Shown piece after piece: positions 9,173-18,186 of a DNA stretch of 64,000 nucleotides (position 1 is the stretch's first letter; each line of letters starts with the position of its first letter). Both the position numbers and the translations under genes were made by a program. Under the pieces are notes generated by a model. That model saw nothing but the letters and a program-made list of their open reading frames with translations. It had not been told where the DNA came from and did not search any database. Origin of the DNA: Saprospiraceae bacterium (GTDB lineage: Bacteria > Bacteroidota > Bacteroidia > Chitinophagales > Saprospiraceae); NCBI GenBank assembly GCA_016708265.1, contig JADJGA010000012.1, positions 655,001-719,000 on the forward strand, read 5' to 3'.

Positions 9173-9970
9173 TTAATAAACAATAAATATATCATAACTA
9201 TACCTTAATATCATAATGATCACAATTACCAGAAATACTATCCTGACAAATGAATTGCCCCTTCGGAGTGCCATCCGGCTGCCTGCTATACTTCCTATTA
9301 TATTGCACAATGCCATCATTATTGCCAGCCCGAAATAATAATTGCCCTGGCTTATAAAAACCAGCAGAGCAGAAATGTTGGTCACTGAATTGACGATTTT
9401 TGAATAAGCAGATGCCATTACAAATTCAAAACCCAGAATTATCACAAATCCCAGAACCAGGAAATTGCCTGTGCCCGGTCCGAAAAATCCATCATAAAAT
9501 CCTACTATAAATCCGATAACTGAGCCGAAAAGAATCAGTTTAATTCTGGATAATTCTTTTGTCTTAACTGATCCAAGATCTTTTTTAAGAAAAGTATATA
9601 TTGCAATTATAATTAATATGACAAGTATCAGCGGACGTAAGGTATCCGGATTTATGACGCTTAGAGATCTTGCACCGAGATTGGAGGCTAGAAATGCAAA
9701 TGCAGAAATAATTGTTAAGATGAGGAGATCATATTTTACCCTTTTGCTGTATTGAAATGCTGCTACTGATGTGCCGGCAAGAGCAGCTATTTTGTTGGTG
9801 CCGAATAGAGCCGGCAATGGACTGTGGGGTAAATTTATCAGCAGTGCCGGCAGTTGTATCAATCCTCCTCCGCCTGCCACTGAATCGATAAATCCTGCTA
9901 TCAAAGCAAGTAAAGCCAGGGAAATAAGTGTCAGGCCTGAATAGCCGGCAAAGATGTCGGAGATTAACAT
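9173..9970 (-). CDS. TauE/SafE (TSUP) family membrane transporter
   Basis: 265 residues with about eight hydrophobic helices in two repeated halves. The N-terminal AGFIDSVAGGGGLIQLPALL and the central GFYDGFFGPGTGNFLVLGF are the two copies of the TSUP signature. Family members export sulfite, sulfoacetate or other organosulfur anions, though the substrate here is unknown. It is followed on the opposite strand by the crcB operon. Confidence 0.88.
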   Translation of the reverse strand: MLISDIFAGYSGLTLISLALLALIAGFIDSVAGGGGLIQLPALLINLPHSPLPALFGTNKIAALAGTSVAAFQYSKRVKYDLLILTIISAFAFLASNLGARSLSVINPDTLRPLILVILIIIAIYTFLKKDLGSVKTKELSRIKLILFGSVIGFIVGFYDGFFGPGTGNFLVLGFVIILGFEFVMASAYSKIVNSVTNISALLVFISQGNYYFGLAIMMALCNIIGSIAGSRMALRRGNSFVRIVFLVIVIIMILRYSYDIFIVY

Positions 9971-10086
9971 CAGATCATTGATTTATTATCGTTTTGAATA
10001 ATTTTTTTCAAAAGTACTTTTTTAATTTGGTTTGAGCATCATCAGGCTGATTTTAATCATAAATTTTTAATTGAATTAATTATTCT

Positions 10087-10094
10087 TATTTTTG
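10087..10094 (+). promoter_or_regulatory. Bacteroidota-type -7 element upstream of crcB
   Basis: TATTTTTG matches the TAnnTTTG -7 consensus of Bacteroidota. It lies about 40-80 bp upstream of the two candidate crcB starts. No good -33 TTTG was found at the right distance, and no fluoride-riboswitch core was recognised. Confidence 0.4.
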
Positions 10095-10171
10095 CACATA
10101 TTCTTTTATCCGATGCAGCTATCTCAACTTAGGATATGGGATTATTGGAAATAATTAATAATGATAGGAAT

Positions 10172-10549
10172 ATGACAAAAATGTTTTTTATAGTCGGTAT
10201 GGGGAGTTTTTTGGGTGGAGGGTCCCGTTACCTTGTACAGCAGTTTTTTGCCAGACAATTTCCTGGACCATTTCCTGTTGGTACTTTAGTTGTGAATATT
10301 GTTGGCAGTTTGATAATCGGTATAGTTTTTGGTTTGAGTGAAAGATCCAATTTACTTTCAAATGAGATGCGAATATTTTTAGCTAACGGCATATGTGGCG
10401 GATTCACTACTTTTTCATCTTTTTCCATTGAGAATTATGCTATGCTTAAAGATGGGCAGTATTTTTATATTTTCAGCTATGTTGGTTTGAGTCTTTTTCT
10501 GGGGTTTTTGGCAACATTTCTTGGAATTCAACTTATTAAAATCTTCTGA
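10172..10549 (+). CDS. crcB: CrcB/Fluc fluoride ion channel
   Basis: The frame opens at ATG 10136, but the family normally begins just before MFFIVGMGSFLGGGSRYL, so ATG 10172 (preceded by GATAGGAAT) is preferred; this gives 125 residues. There are four membrane helices. The conserved GGGSRY, the GTLVVNIVGSLIIG segment (pore Asn) and the GGFTTFSSF motif are all present. CrcB/Fluc channels form antiparallel dimers that export fluoride. It is followed after 1 bp by a DUF190 gene, a known partner, and then by an MFS transporter. Confidence 0.93.
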   Translation: MTKMFFIVGMGSFLGGGSRYLVQQFFARQFPGPFPVGTLVVNIVGSLIIGIVFGLSERSNLLSNEMRIFLANGICGGFTTFSSFSIENYAMLKDGQYFYIFSYVGLSLFLGFLATFLGIQLIKIF

Positions 10550-10550
10550 C

Positions 10551-10793
10551 ATGAATACAGCAAAAGAAATAAAATTGCTCAGAATATTTATGAGCAATAC
10601 CGATAAGTATAATCATCAGCCACTTTATGAACTGATAGTATATTCAGCCCATAAACAGGGTTTAGCAGGGGCAACTGTGCTTAAAGGTGTGCTCAGTTTT
10701 GGATCAAGCAGTATAATCAATTCACTGAAATTCTGGGAGACATCAGAGAAGTTGCCTGTAGTGATCGAGATAATTGATGAAGCAGAAAAATAG
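10551..10793 (+). CDS. DUF190 protein (CrcB-associated), broken by a frameshift
   Basis: Starts one base after the crcB stop. The 80 residues up to VVIEIIDEAEK are the N-terminal two-thirds of a DUF190 domain (a PII-like ferredoxin fold; usual length about 110). A stop then follows, but the frame shifted by one base continues to 10905 with EFFETIKPYFEK and IEKVNVVYYKTG, which is the expected rest of the domain. One extra A in the run near 10790 explains it. DUF190 genes neighbour crcB in many bacteria; a role in fluoride response is inferred. Either a sequencing indel or a recent loss. Confidence 0.8.
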   Translation: MNTAKEIKLLRIFMSNTDKYNHQPLYELIVYSAHKQGLAGATVLKGVLSFGSSSIINSLKFWETSEKLPVVIEIIDEAEK

Positions 10794-10928
10794 AGAATTT
10801 TTTGAAACCATAAAACCTTATTTTGAGAAAACAGATAAAGGATTTCTCGCCACAATTGAAAAAGTGAATGTAGTTTATTATAAAACAGGGAGAAAAAAAC
10901 ATTAGAAAATATTTTTATGTGTATGTAG

Positions 10929-12116
10929 ATGAAATTTAGATATATATCAAGAACAGTATGGACATTATCACTGGTCAGCCTTTTTACTGATACTGCAAGT
11001 GAAATGCTCTACCCTGTGATGCCCGTATATCTCAGAAGTATTGGTTTTTCTATATTGCTGATAGGTATACTTGAAGGTATTGCTGAAGCAACTGCCGGAT
11101 TGAGTAAGGGGTATTTCGGTAAATTATCAGATAATTCGGGTAAAAGAACTCCATTCGTACAGCTGGGTTATGGTTTGAGTGCCATTTCTAAACCATTGAT
11201 GGCAATTTTCATATTTCCGTTATGGGTTTTTATGGCACGAACAATTGATCGCCTCGGAAAAGGAATCAGGACAGGAGCCCGGGATGCCATACTTTCGGAT
11301 GAAGCTACCAGTGAAACAAAAGGAAAGATATTCGGATTTCACAGGTCAATGGATACTTTCGGAGCTGTTTTAGGCCCTTCACTAGCATTGTTTTATCTCT
11401 ATTTATATCCTGAAGATTATAAGACCTTATTTTTTATTGCAGTTGTGCCGGGCATATTGGCAATTTTGACATCATTTTCATTACATGATAGAAATAGAAA
11501 CATAAAGGTCAATGATAAACCGGTTTCCTTTTTTTCATTTATTAAATACTGGAAAACCAGTCCATCTTTGTACCGCAAAGTAGTCATCGGGTTACTGGTT
11601 TTTGCATTGTTCAACAGTTCTGATGTTTTTCTTCTGCTCAGGGCAAAGTCTGCCGGACTTGATGACACTGAAGTGATAGGAGTATATATCTTCTACAATC
11701 TCATTTACGCATTGTTTTCTTATCCATTGGGGGTTTTAGCCGACAGGGTAGGGCTGAGGAAAATGTATATTTCCGGAATTGGAATATTTGCAGTAGTTTA
11801 TCTGGGTATGGGATATTTTGAGGGGTTGTTGCCGGTTGCGATCATGTTTTTCCTGTATGGAATATATGCAGCTGCTACCGAAGGAATATCAAAAGCATGG
11901 ATCAGTAATATTGCAGATAAAAAAGACACTGCAACTGCTATAGGAACATATTCCGGATTTCAAAGTCTTTGTATGATGATTGCGAGTTCTCTGGCAGGAC
12001 TGATATGGTATAATTTTGGTGCCGGTACTACTTTTATTATAACAGGTATTGCTGCAATAATTGTAATATTATATTTTACACTATATGTGAAAAATCCCAC
12101 AGCCTATCCTGAATAA
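10929..12116 (+). CDS. MFS transporter
   Basis: 395 residues, about 12 membrane helices. The loop 2-3 motif GKLSDNSGKRTP is a diverged MFS motif A, and a related motif (GVLADRVGLRKM) sits in the second half. The N terminus FTDTASEMLYPVMPVYL places it with the drug/metabolite exporter-like MFS proteins. It starts 24 bp after the end of the shifted DUF190 frame, so it probably belongs to the crcB operon and may be an exporter expressed under the same stress. The substrate is unknown. Confidence 0.88.
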   Translation: MKFRYISRTVWTLSLVSLFTDTASEMLYPVMPVYLRSIGFSILLIGILEGIAEATAGLSKGYFGKLSDNSGKRTPFVQLGYGLSAISKPLMAIFIFPLWVFMARTIDRLGKGIRTGARDAILSDEATSETKGKIFGFHRSMDTFGAVLGPSLALFYLYLYPEDYKTLFFIAVVPGILAILTSFSLHDRNRNIKVNDKPVSFFSFIKYWKTSPSLYRKVVIGLLVFALFNSSDVFLLLRAKSAGLDDTEVIGVYIFYNLIYALFSYPLGVLADRVGLRKMYISGIGIFAVVYLGMGYFEGLLPVAIMFFLYGIYAAATEGISKAWISNIADKKDTATAIGTYSGFQSLCMMIASSLAGLIWYNFGAGTTFIITGIAAIIVILYFTLYVKNPTAYPE

Positions 12117-12178
12117 AATATTATTCACTCATTGATGATCAATGACAATGTCTGGTTTACATGTGAATTGGTGTATAA

Positions 12179-13579
12179 CTATTTTACCTGTTTCTGAATC
12201 CATTTCAGAATTTCCTCCAGGGCAACCGGCGCAAAAGTCTGTTCTATTGTCCCGTATTCGGATGGTGAGCCTGTGGTACATTCCTGGAAAAGGTGGTTGA
12301 GCCCCCTGAATTCAATGGTAGTAACGTTTTTATTTCCACTTTTCAGAAGTGCATTTTTTATGGGTTCCAGATTTTCCTTAGGGGGCACCTGCAGGTCTTT
12401 CTCGCCGTTAACAGCAAGGACCGGACATTTCACTTTTTTTAATGATGTTACAGGATCATATTTTATGAAATACTGCATCCATGGCGATGTAACCTGGGTG
12501 ACCTGGGTTTTTATCAGTTCATCAACAGTCATCCCTTGAGGTATTTCCATTTCAGGATTTTCTTTTACTGCCTGTTTCATGTAGTTAGTGAGGTCTGTTT
12601 TAAGTTTTTCACTATCTTTTGATTTTAAAATAGCTTTAAAGATTTTGCGATTGATTTTTTCTGCAGTTTTAAGATCTTTTTCACTAATTCCTGATGCTCT
12701 TCCTATAAGTTCCTGCTGTAAAAGCAGTAATTTATCACCCCTGATTCCGGTACCTGCGAGCATCACAATGAATGCGATATCACCTGAATTTGCAGCTACC
12801 ATAGGAGCAATGATGCCACCTTCACTATGTCCCATAAGACCTATTTTTTCATTGATTATCTCAGGTCTTGTTTTTAAGTAATTCACAGCAGCCTGCACAT
12901 CGGTTGCAAAATCGGCACTTGTAGCGGTATTGAAATCTCCTTTTGATTCTGCTGTTCCTCGATCGTCAAATCTCAGAACTGCAATTCCATTTTTAGTGAG
13001 GAAATCAGCTAATACCAGAAATGGTTTATGTCCCAGCAATTCTTCATCCCTGTTTTGTGGGCCGCTGCCGGTAATTAAAATCACAGCAGGATATCTGCCA
13101 TCTTTATCCGGTAGTGTGAGAGTGCCTGCAAGAGTGATCCCTGCTTTTTTATTATCAAAAGTCAATTCCTCCTCATAATAGGGGTATGGTTTTTCAGGAT
13201 TTTGAGGTCTTTTTATTTCGGGTTTTTCAAGGACTGTTCTTGTAAAATCCAGAGGAAGGTCAAAGTTTGCCTGTCTGAAATTTCCTGAAATCAGGCTGTC
13301 ATTCAGCATTTTGCCTTCAAAATTGATCCCTGCCATTGTGATACTGAATTTCAGAACTGAATTTTCGAAAGTGGTTTCTGTAACCGGAATTCCCTTTGCT
13401 CCCTGGTCAGGACTATCCATAGTGGACACATAACCAGTATCAGTTTTAGTGATGTTCATTACAATTCTGAGTTGAATGCCCTGTATTTTGAGCATGCCAT
13501 TCCATTTACCACTTATTTCCTGTGCAGACATATTTGATAACCCTGTTAAAAATATAAATAAAGTAATAAGCCTTTGCAT
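12179..13579 (-). CDS. Secreted alpha/beta hydrolase
   Basis: The frame is open from 13627, but Met at 13579 (MQRLITLFIFLTGLSNMSAQ) gives a proper signal peptide, so that start is preferred (466 residues). An N-terminal beta domain of about 110 residues (EISGKWNGML to FTRTVLEKP) precedes an alpha/beta-hydrolase domain. The nucleophile motif is GHSEGG, the acid is in VNGEKDLQVP and the histidine in GLNHLFQ. Similar Bacteroidota proteins are annotated as S9-like or esterase-like hydrolases; the substrate is unknown. Convergent to the MFS gene. Confidence 0.83.
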   Translation of the reverse strand: MQRLITLFIFLTGLSNMSAQEISGKWNGMLKIQGIQLRIVMNITKTDTGYVSTMDSPDQGAKGIPVTETTFENSVLKFSITMAGINFEGKMLNDSLISGNFRQANFDLPLDFTRTVLEKPEIKRPQNPEKPYPYYEEELTFDNKKAGITLAGTLTLPDKDGRYPAVILITGSGPQNRDEELLGHKPFLVLADFLTKNGIAVLRFDDRGTAESKGDFNTATSADFATDVQAAVNYLKTRPEIINEKIGLMGHSEGGIIAPMVAANSGDIAFIVMLAGTGIRGDKLLLLQQELIGRASGISEKDLKTAEKINRKIFKAILKSKDSEKLKTDLTNYMKQAVKENPEMEIPQGMTVDELIKTQVTQVTSPWMQYFIKYDPVTSLKKVKCPVLAVNGEKDLQVPPKENLEPIKNALLKSGNKNVTTIEFRGLNHLFQECTTGSPSEYGTIEQTFAPVALEEILKWIQKQVK

Positions 13580-13942
13580 GATTAAAATTTTAATGTGTAA
13601 AATTAACATATTAAAAACAAATTTCAAAATCCTGATAGATTATATTTATAGGCAACCATATGTCAAAATTGTATAGGCATTAAAGCAAGTATTAGTTTTC
13701 TAACTTTTTAGGATTTCCAGGTTTTCACTCATCATGAAAAATGAAGTGAGAAGAAATTACTTTGATGTTGGTGCAGCTACAATCATTTCTATAAGAACTT
13801 CATGCTTTATATCTTTTAGTTCTTTAATGTACAGGCAACCAGCATCCGTTTTCTATTTGCCAGGTTTTTTTTACAAGCTATTCAAAACAATACAATTTGT
13901 CTGTTGTTAGTTGTTTAAATTGATTCTAAATAAAACGAAAAA
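13580..13942. other. Intergenic region with a decayed fragment
   Basis: This gap between the hydrolase and the bicupin gene contains the short DUF1801-like remnant listed separately and otherwise AT-rich sequence. The divergent promoters of the two flanking genes must lie here, but no clear element was found. Confidence 0.4.
13756..13865 (-). pseudogene. Remnant of a DUF1801-like protein, C-terminal end
   Basis: On the minus strand the frame reads GCLYIKELKDIKHEVLIEMI before a stop, which closely resembles the C-terminal end of DUF1801 proteins (GKxCLYIKKLxDVDxxVLxEL). Upstream residues are interrupted by a stop and no start is present, so only a relic of about 35 residues remains. Identification is by eye on a short stretch, so it is tentative. 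Confidence 0.4.
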
Positions 13943-14980
13943 ATGAAAAGAAAAAGGTTCCTTGAAATAGCTTTGGCATCCCCAATTGTTTATTATTTGT
14001 CATCTGCAATAAAATTAATATCAGACAATGTAAGGGCAATTATTGTAAGAGCGAAAGAGAGTCGTTTCGGAATACCGACGCCATTTCTTGGTGTTAATCC
14101 AAATGATCTGAAATTATCTTCCAAAGATACCGCAGGCAATTTATCGACATTTTATTACAAAGGATTGCAGAAGGTTGGTCCATCTTTTCATTATCATAAA
14201 TATCAGGATGAAGTTTTTTATGTTATCAACGGGCAATATATTTTTCAGCTCGGACAAGAGAAGCAAATATTAAACACAGGAGATCTAATTTTCCTTCCGC
14301 GCAATATTCCCCATACCTGGATCCAGCTATCAGAGGCAGGAGAAATGTTTTATTTTTTGCAGCCTGCCGGTAAAATGGAAGAATTTTTTCTCAAGATGAC
14401 TGAGCTGGGAGCCAACAGCACTAAAGAGCAAAGAGCGCAAATTGGTTTAGATTCAGGAATTTTTAATGTGGGCCCGGGATTAAAACTGACAGATGAGCAC
14501 ATCTATGTTGACAGATTTTCCGAAGGATTCATAGTAAAATCGCATGAAACAAGGTTAGGAGATAAAGTTCTCTTAGGTGGAGTCAGCCCGAATGATTTAA
14601 AAGTTTCAGGAAAAGATACCGGAAGTGAATTATCAATTTTTGAATATACAGGCAAAGAAAAAGGAGGTCCGCCACTTCATATTCATCTCTATCAGGATGA
14701 AACATTCTACATTCTTGAAGGAGAATATCTCTTTCAATGCGGAGAAGATAAAACTTTAATGACAGAAGGCGATATGATTTTTCTTCCACGAGGTCTTCCA
14801 CACACCTGGGCTCAGCTTACTGAAAACGGAAAGCTGTTGTATTTTTTCCAACCTGCAGGGAAAATGGAATCGTTTTTCAAAACAACAGGAAATCAAAAAG
14901 AAGCATTATCACCTGAAGAAGGTATGAAACTGTGGGAGGATCATGAAATGAAAATTGTTGGACCACCTCTTAAATATTAA
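13943..14980 (+). CDS. Bicupin protein, quercetinase/oxalate-decarboxylase-like
   Basis: 345 residues made of two tandem cupin domains of clearly common origin: residues about 45-150 and 205-310 share GVxPNDLK, KDT, HxHxxQDExFYxxxGxYxFQ, FLPRxxPHTWxQL and FQPAGKMExFF. Each keeps the metal ligands (HYHKYQDE or HIHLYQDE, plus PHTW), so both may bind a metal. The first 35 residues (MKRKRFLEIALASPIVYYL) look like a signal or membrane anchor, perhaps Tat-like, although RK replaces the twin arginine. A dioxygenase or decarboxylase is possible; the substrate is unknown. Confidence 0.85.
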   Translation: MKRKRFLEIALASPIVYYLSSAIKLISDNVRAIIVRAKESRFGIPTPFLGVNPNDLKLSSKDTAGNLSTFYYKGLQKVGPSFHYHKYQDEVFYVINGQYIFQLGQEKQILNTGDLIFLPRNIPHTWIQLSEAGEMFYFLQPAGKMEEFFLKMTELGANSTKEQRAQIGLDSGIFNVGPGLKLTDEHIYVDRFSEGFIVKSHETRLGDKVLLGGVSPNDLKVSGKDTGSELSIFEYTGKEKGGPPLHIHLYQDETFYILEGEYLFQCGEDKTLMTEGDMIFLPRGLPHTWAQLTENGKLLYFFQPAGKMESFFKTTGNQKEALSPEEGMKLWEDHEMKIVGPPLKY

Positions 14981-14998
14981 TAAATTTGTTTGTAGTGT

Positions 14999-15350
14999 TA
15001 TAAATAGTGACATTTTGCGTCAGAGCTGCATATTGCTTCGGGATTACATCTGTATTCTTTTGCGATATCTTGGGAAGATCCTATTTTATTGAGTGACGAA
15101 TAGATAAATAATTTTAGCAGTTCAGCAGGATGAGCAGGTCTGGATTCTTTGAACTCCAACTTAAAACCGAACTTATCTAGTTGGAGAGAGAATCAACAAA
15201 ATGATCGTTAATCCAAAATTTTATTCTGGTCATTAGCACTGTACGGATACTCCGGAAGGAGAAAGATATAATGTCTGCTAATGCCTTGTATGAAGTTCAT
15301 AATCACTGGTATTATGCATTAAAGATATACATAATATCAAGTAGTAAAAA
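14999..15350 (-). pseudogene. Relic of an IS1182-type transposase, N-terminal part
   Basis: Reading the minus strand from about 15225 to 15008 gives FVDSL, then after a frame change FGFKLEF, RPAHPAELLKLFIYSSLNK and SSQDIAKEYRCNPEAI. This is the N-terminal domain of IS1182/IS5-like transposases (consensus RPxYHPxxLLKLYIYGYLN, SSR, NIE). Stops and shifts break the frame. Bases 15250-15337 are near-identical to 58600-58692, which lies just inside the right end of a second relic, so this is the upstream end of the same element. Confidence 0.75.
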
Positions 15351-15390
15351 ATTCGTGATTATTTTAAATTATTTTTTATAATTCCGATCT

Positions 15391-16194
15391 CTAATATATT
15401 CTTAACTCATCCTGAGCACAATAATCCTTTGCAGATAATGATATTTCGTCTATTCCCATTTCTTTTGATTTTTCAACTATATCTCTATATATCTTTTCAG
15501 AGTATTCTTTTTCAAAAACTGTATTTAAAGACATTGTTTTTATCCCGAACTTATTCATTTTTTTCCATTTCTCAACTCTTTTACTATAATTTAGTTCTAT
15601 TTTTTTATAAAAACCAAATCTTTTATCTTCACTCAATTTTACTAGAATATCTCCTACTTCTGGTCTTTGTCCCCTATGATAATCAATAGTATAGTAAAAC
15701 TGCGACTCAAAACATATAAAATCTTTTTCATCTAAAAGGCTTTTTGTGAAATCATGATTAAAACAATTCTTGTGTTCCCATGAATTTGCCACAATGCGCA
15801 ATCCATTGCTTCTTATATAATTTATTATTTCATTTTTTATCCATATTGTCGATCTATCTATAAGGTCGCAAAAAATGCCATAAACTTTTTTATTCTTCCA
15901 ATAATCGACATCTTTTTTTAATTCTACAATAGTTTCTTCTTCAGAAATTTCAGTTTTCTTATGCAAATTTATATATCCATAAATCCATTTTCCGGTAATA
16001 TTTAGTTCATTAATAATAAACAAACTATCTTCTTCTATCTCTTTATCAGGTTTTCCAATAATAATAATTTTATATTTTTCAAATTCGTTTCTTGCTTTTT
16101 CTTTATCATTTACATAATTTACATATGGTAGCCAACCGTAATATACTGTTGATTTTATTGCATTTAAGTCTTTTTTGTTATTATTTTCTGTCAT
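15391..16194 (-). CDS. Spherulin-4/GH114-like TIM-barrel protein, hypothetical
   Basis: The frame opens at 16242, but MTENNNKKD at 16194 is the more natural start; the extra N terminus has no signal. About 267 residues. The pattern YYGWLPYVN, KYKIIIIGKP, WIYGYINL, DVDYWKNKKVYGIFCD and then a long helix resembles the Spherulin-4 (endo-polygalactosaminidase-like) barrel family, with the Asp after GIF as the possible catalytic acid. No signal peptide is seen, which is unusual for such hydrolases. AT-rich codon use and the neighbouring IS relic may hint at transfer. Assignment is by pattern only. Confidence 0.5.
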   Translation of the reverse strand: MTENNNKKDLNAIKSTVYYGWLPYVNYVNDKEKARNEFEKYKIIIIGKPDKEIEEDSLFIINELNITGKWIYGYINLHKKTEISEEETIVELKKDVDYWKNKKVYGIFCDLIDRSTIWIKNEIINYIRSNGLRIVANSWEHKNCFNHDFTKSLLDEKDFICFESQFYYTIDYHRGQRPEVGDILVKLSEDKRFGFYKKIELNYSKRVEKWKKMNKFGIKTMSLNTVFEKEYSEKIYRDIVEKSKEMGIDEISLSAKDYCAQDELRIY

Positions 16195-16370
16195 ACAACA
16201 AAATACATATTTGACAAAATATAAGTCATTAAATAACAGCATCTAAGATTCGCAATTTGTTTGATCATAAATATTTGATCCAAAACAAAGTAATATTTAT
16301 CTGATTCTTAGAGGAAAAAAATAAATTAATGATATTTTTCAAAACTATGCCACCAATACAATTATTTTTC

Positions 16371-18020
16371 CTATTGCTTTACAATTTTTTGCACCTTCAC
16401 GCGATTATTAGTCTGGTCAATTGCTTTTACAAAATACAGACCAACAGGAAAAGCCGAAACATCAATTACCTGTAACGATTCTTTGGAGTGAATACTTGTC
16501 AGCTTTTGACTAAGGGCATCATATATTTCTATCCGGTAAAGACTCACATTTCCTTTGATCGTAAACTCATTCTGGATCGGGTTTGGAAAAATCCGGACCC
16601 AATGTTCATCAAGGTGCAGATCATCGTCTGCAGAGCTTACATCGGGATTGTAAAAGCCAAAATCGATAGTGTTATTGCCACTAGCATCGTAATCAAAATA
16701 ACAATTGAATGGATCACCATCATTCAGTGGTTCTTCTCCGGATCTAAGATTTACAATTCCTGACATGATATCTGTAAAAGAATTGCCAAAACCATTATTA
16801 TCAAAATCTACATCATTGTCTGCGTAAGCCTGAAAGCCATTAGTTGATATGAATTTTTCCAATGGCTCACCGGGTCCCCAATTATTGACTTGCCATACAA
16901 AAACTACATAGTATCCCGGTTGCAAACCGGAAAACCTGTAATATCCGTCTTTATCCGTCACCTGAACACCTCCAAAACCCTGCCAGTCAGGGATATTATC
17001 CCCATCAGGATCCGACCAGATCACCAATGATACTTCGGGAATACCTGGCTCGTTGAGTTCATTTATACCATTTTGATTTAGATCGTTCCATACCCTGTTT
17101 CCAATGGATAGGATACCGGGAGATACGGGGTCACCACAGTCTTTATAGCAAAATGCCATGTCATTGATTGTCACGATCATTTCATTACCCATGGCTTTCC
17201 CAATATTTAAAAAAGTAAGTGCGTTATTATTAAAGTGATAAATGGCATCTTCCGGTGATTCCGACAGATCTACATAGTATGGTTTAGTATTGACAAAACC
17301 TACTTTGCCACCATATATAGTGTCATTACATCCTACACTTTCCTGAGCAACAGAAACTATATTTTGCATACTTTGCACCCAAAGATCATTACTTGGATCA
17401 AACCCACCTTGTCCTGAACTTGCAATGACTATGGGAAGATCAGGTTTATTTAAGTCTCTCCTTATATCATTGACTAAATGATACAAATTGCTTTCATATT
17501 CATTCAAAAAGTTGTCAGATGCTCCATCATTCCAACCTTGGAACCAGGCAAATCCGGAAATTTCGAAATCCGTTGTACCCATATTTGGGAATTTTGTCCC
17601 TAAGTTTTGGGTAACATCCTTCACCTTTTGAATTATAGCAGTATAGAATTCACCAGTTTTACCTCCTGCTGATGGTGGACGAAAATCTTCCGCAAGACTC
17701 TTTCCTCCCCAGGCAGTTTTTATGATTAATACAGGGTCTTCATAGTATTCATCAAGCTGATGCGCAAACATAAGTTCCGGTCCTATTAAATCAGCATAAG
17801 CTCCCTGTCCTACAGTGACATTTGATTTGATTGTTTCGCCATTGCGCTCAAAATATAAAAAGGCATCATCCAGTGTGGTCCAATTGTCTTTTTCACCAAT
17901 CTTGGACCAATCTCCATTTACATCTTTTTGAATAACATCAATTAAGGTTCCGGGGTCATTTTGAGGATCGTCTATGGTACCATATCCTTGCATATTTGAC
18001 TGACCTGCCAAAACAAACAC
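16371..18020 (-). CDS. SASA-type sialate O-acetylesterase with SdrD-B-like and T9SS domains (3' part of a split gene)
   Basis: 549 residues from a GTG, but the same frame runs upstream without a stop past 18187, so this is the C-terminal part of a protein whose N-terminal half is the next entry. An SGNH/SASA esterase domain begins at FVLAGQSNMQGYG (Ser nucleophile in GQSNMQG) and includes WFQGWNDG, followed by IYHFNN for the catalytic His/Asp region. Next comes an SdrD-B/Cna-like beta domain (IGNRVWNDLNQNGINEL to about 455), then a T9SS sorting domain ending in VKAIDQTNNRVKVQKIVKQ. A cell-surface carbohydrate esterase removing acetyl groups is expected. Confidence 0.85.
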   Translation of the reverse strand: MFVLAGQSNMQGYGTIDDPQNDPGTLIDVIQKDVNGDWSKIGEKDNWTTLDDAFLYFERNGETIKSNVTVGQGAYADLIGPELMFAHQLDEYYEDPVLIIKTAWGGKSLAEDFRPPSAGGKTGEFYTAIIQKVKDVTQNLGTKFPNMGTTDFEISGFAWFQGWNDGASDNFLNEYESNLYHLVNDIRRDLNKPDLPIVIASSGQGGFDPSNDLWVQSMQNIVSVAQESVGCNDTIYGGKVGFVNTKPYYVDLSESPEDAIYHFNNNALTFLNIGKAMGNEMIVTINDMAFCYKDCGDPVSPGILSIGNRVWNDLNQNGINELNEPGIPEVSLVIWSDPDGDNIPDWQGFGGVQVTDKDGYYRFSGLQPGYYVVFVWQVNNWGPGEPLEKFISTNGFQAYADNDVDFDNNGFGNSFTDIMSGIVNLRSGEEPLNDGDPFNCYFDYDASGNNTIDFGFYNPDVSSADDDLHLDEHWVRIFPNPIQNEFTIKGNVSLYRIEIYDALSQKLTSIHSKESLQVIDVSAFPVGLYFVKAIDQTNNRVKVQKIVKQ

Positions 18021-18186
18021 TCTGACTTTAGCCTGAGATTTCTCTTGTCTGGTGACAATCGGAACATAACCTATTTCAAGACCTGCGGGTGGTTTAACAA
18101 TTGCAGACGGATCGATGGTTGCTATTTTTCCTACAGTTGGTGGAGCTAAATATTCATCTGTGAGGCTCCAGTTGGAGTGAATGAGT

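Noticed and set aside
10095..10171. Fluoride riboswitch upstream of crcB
   Set aside because: The GATG and conserved stems of the crcB motif could not be found in the 150 bp upstream.
10228..10428. Minus-strand frames inside crcB and DUF190
   Set aside because: Shadows of the coding strand; the plus-strand products have family motifs.
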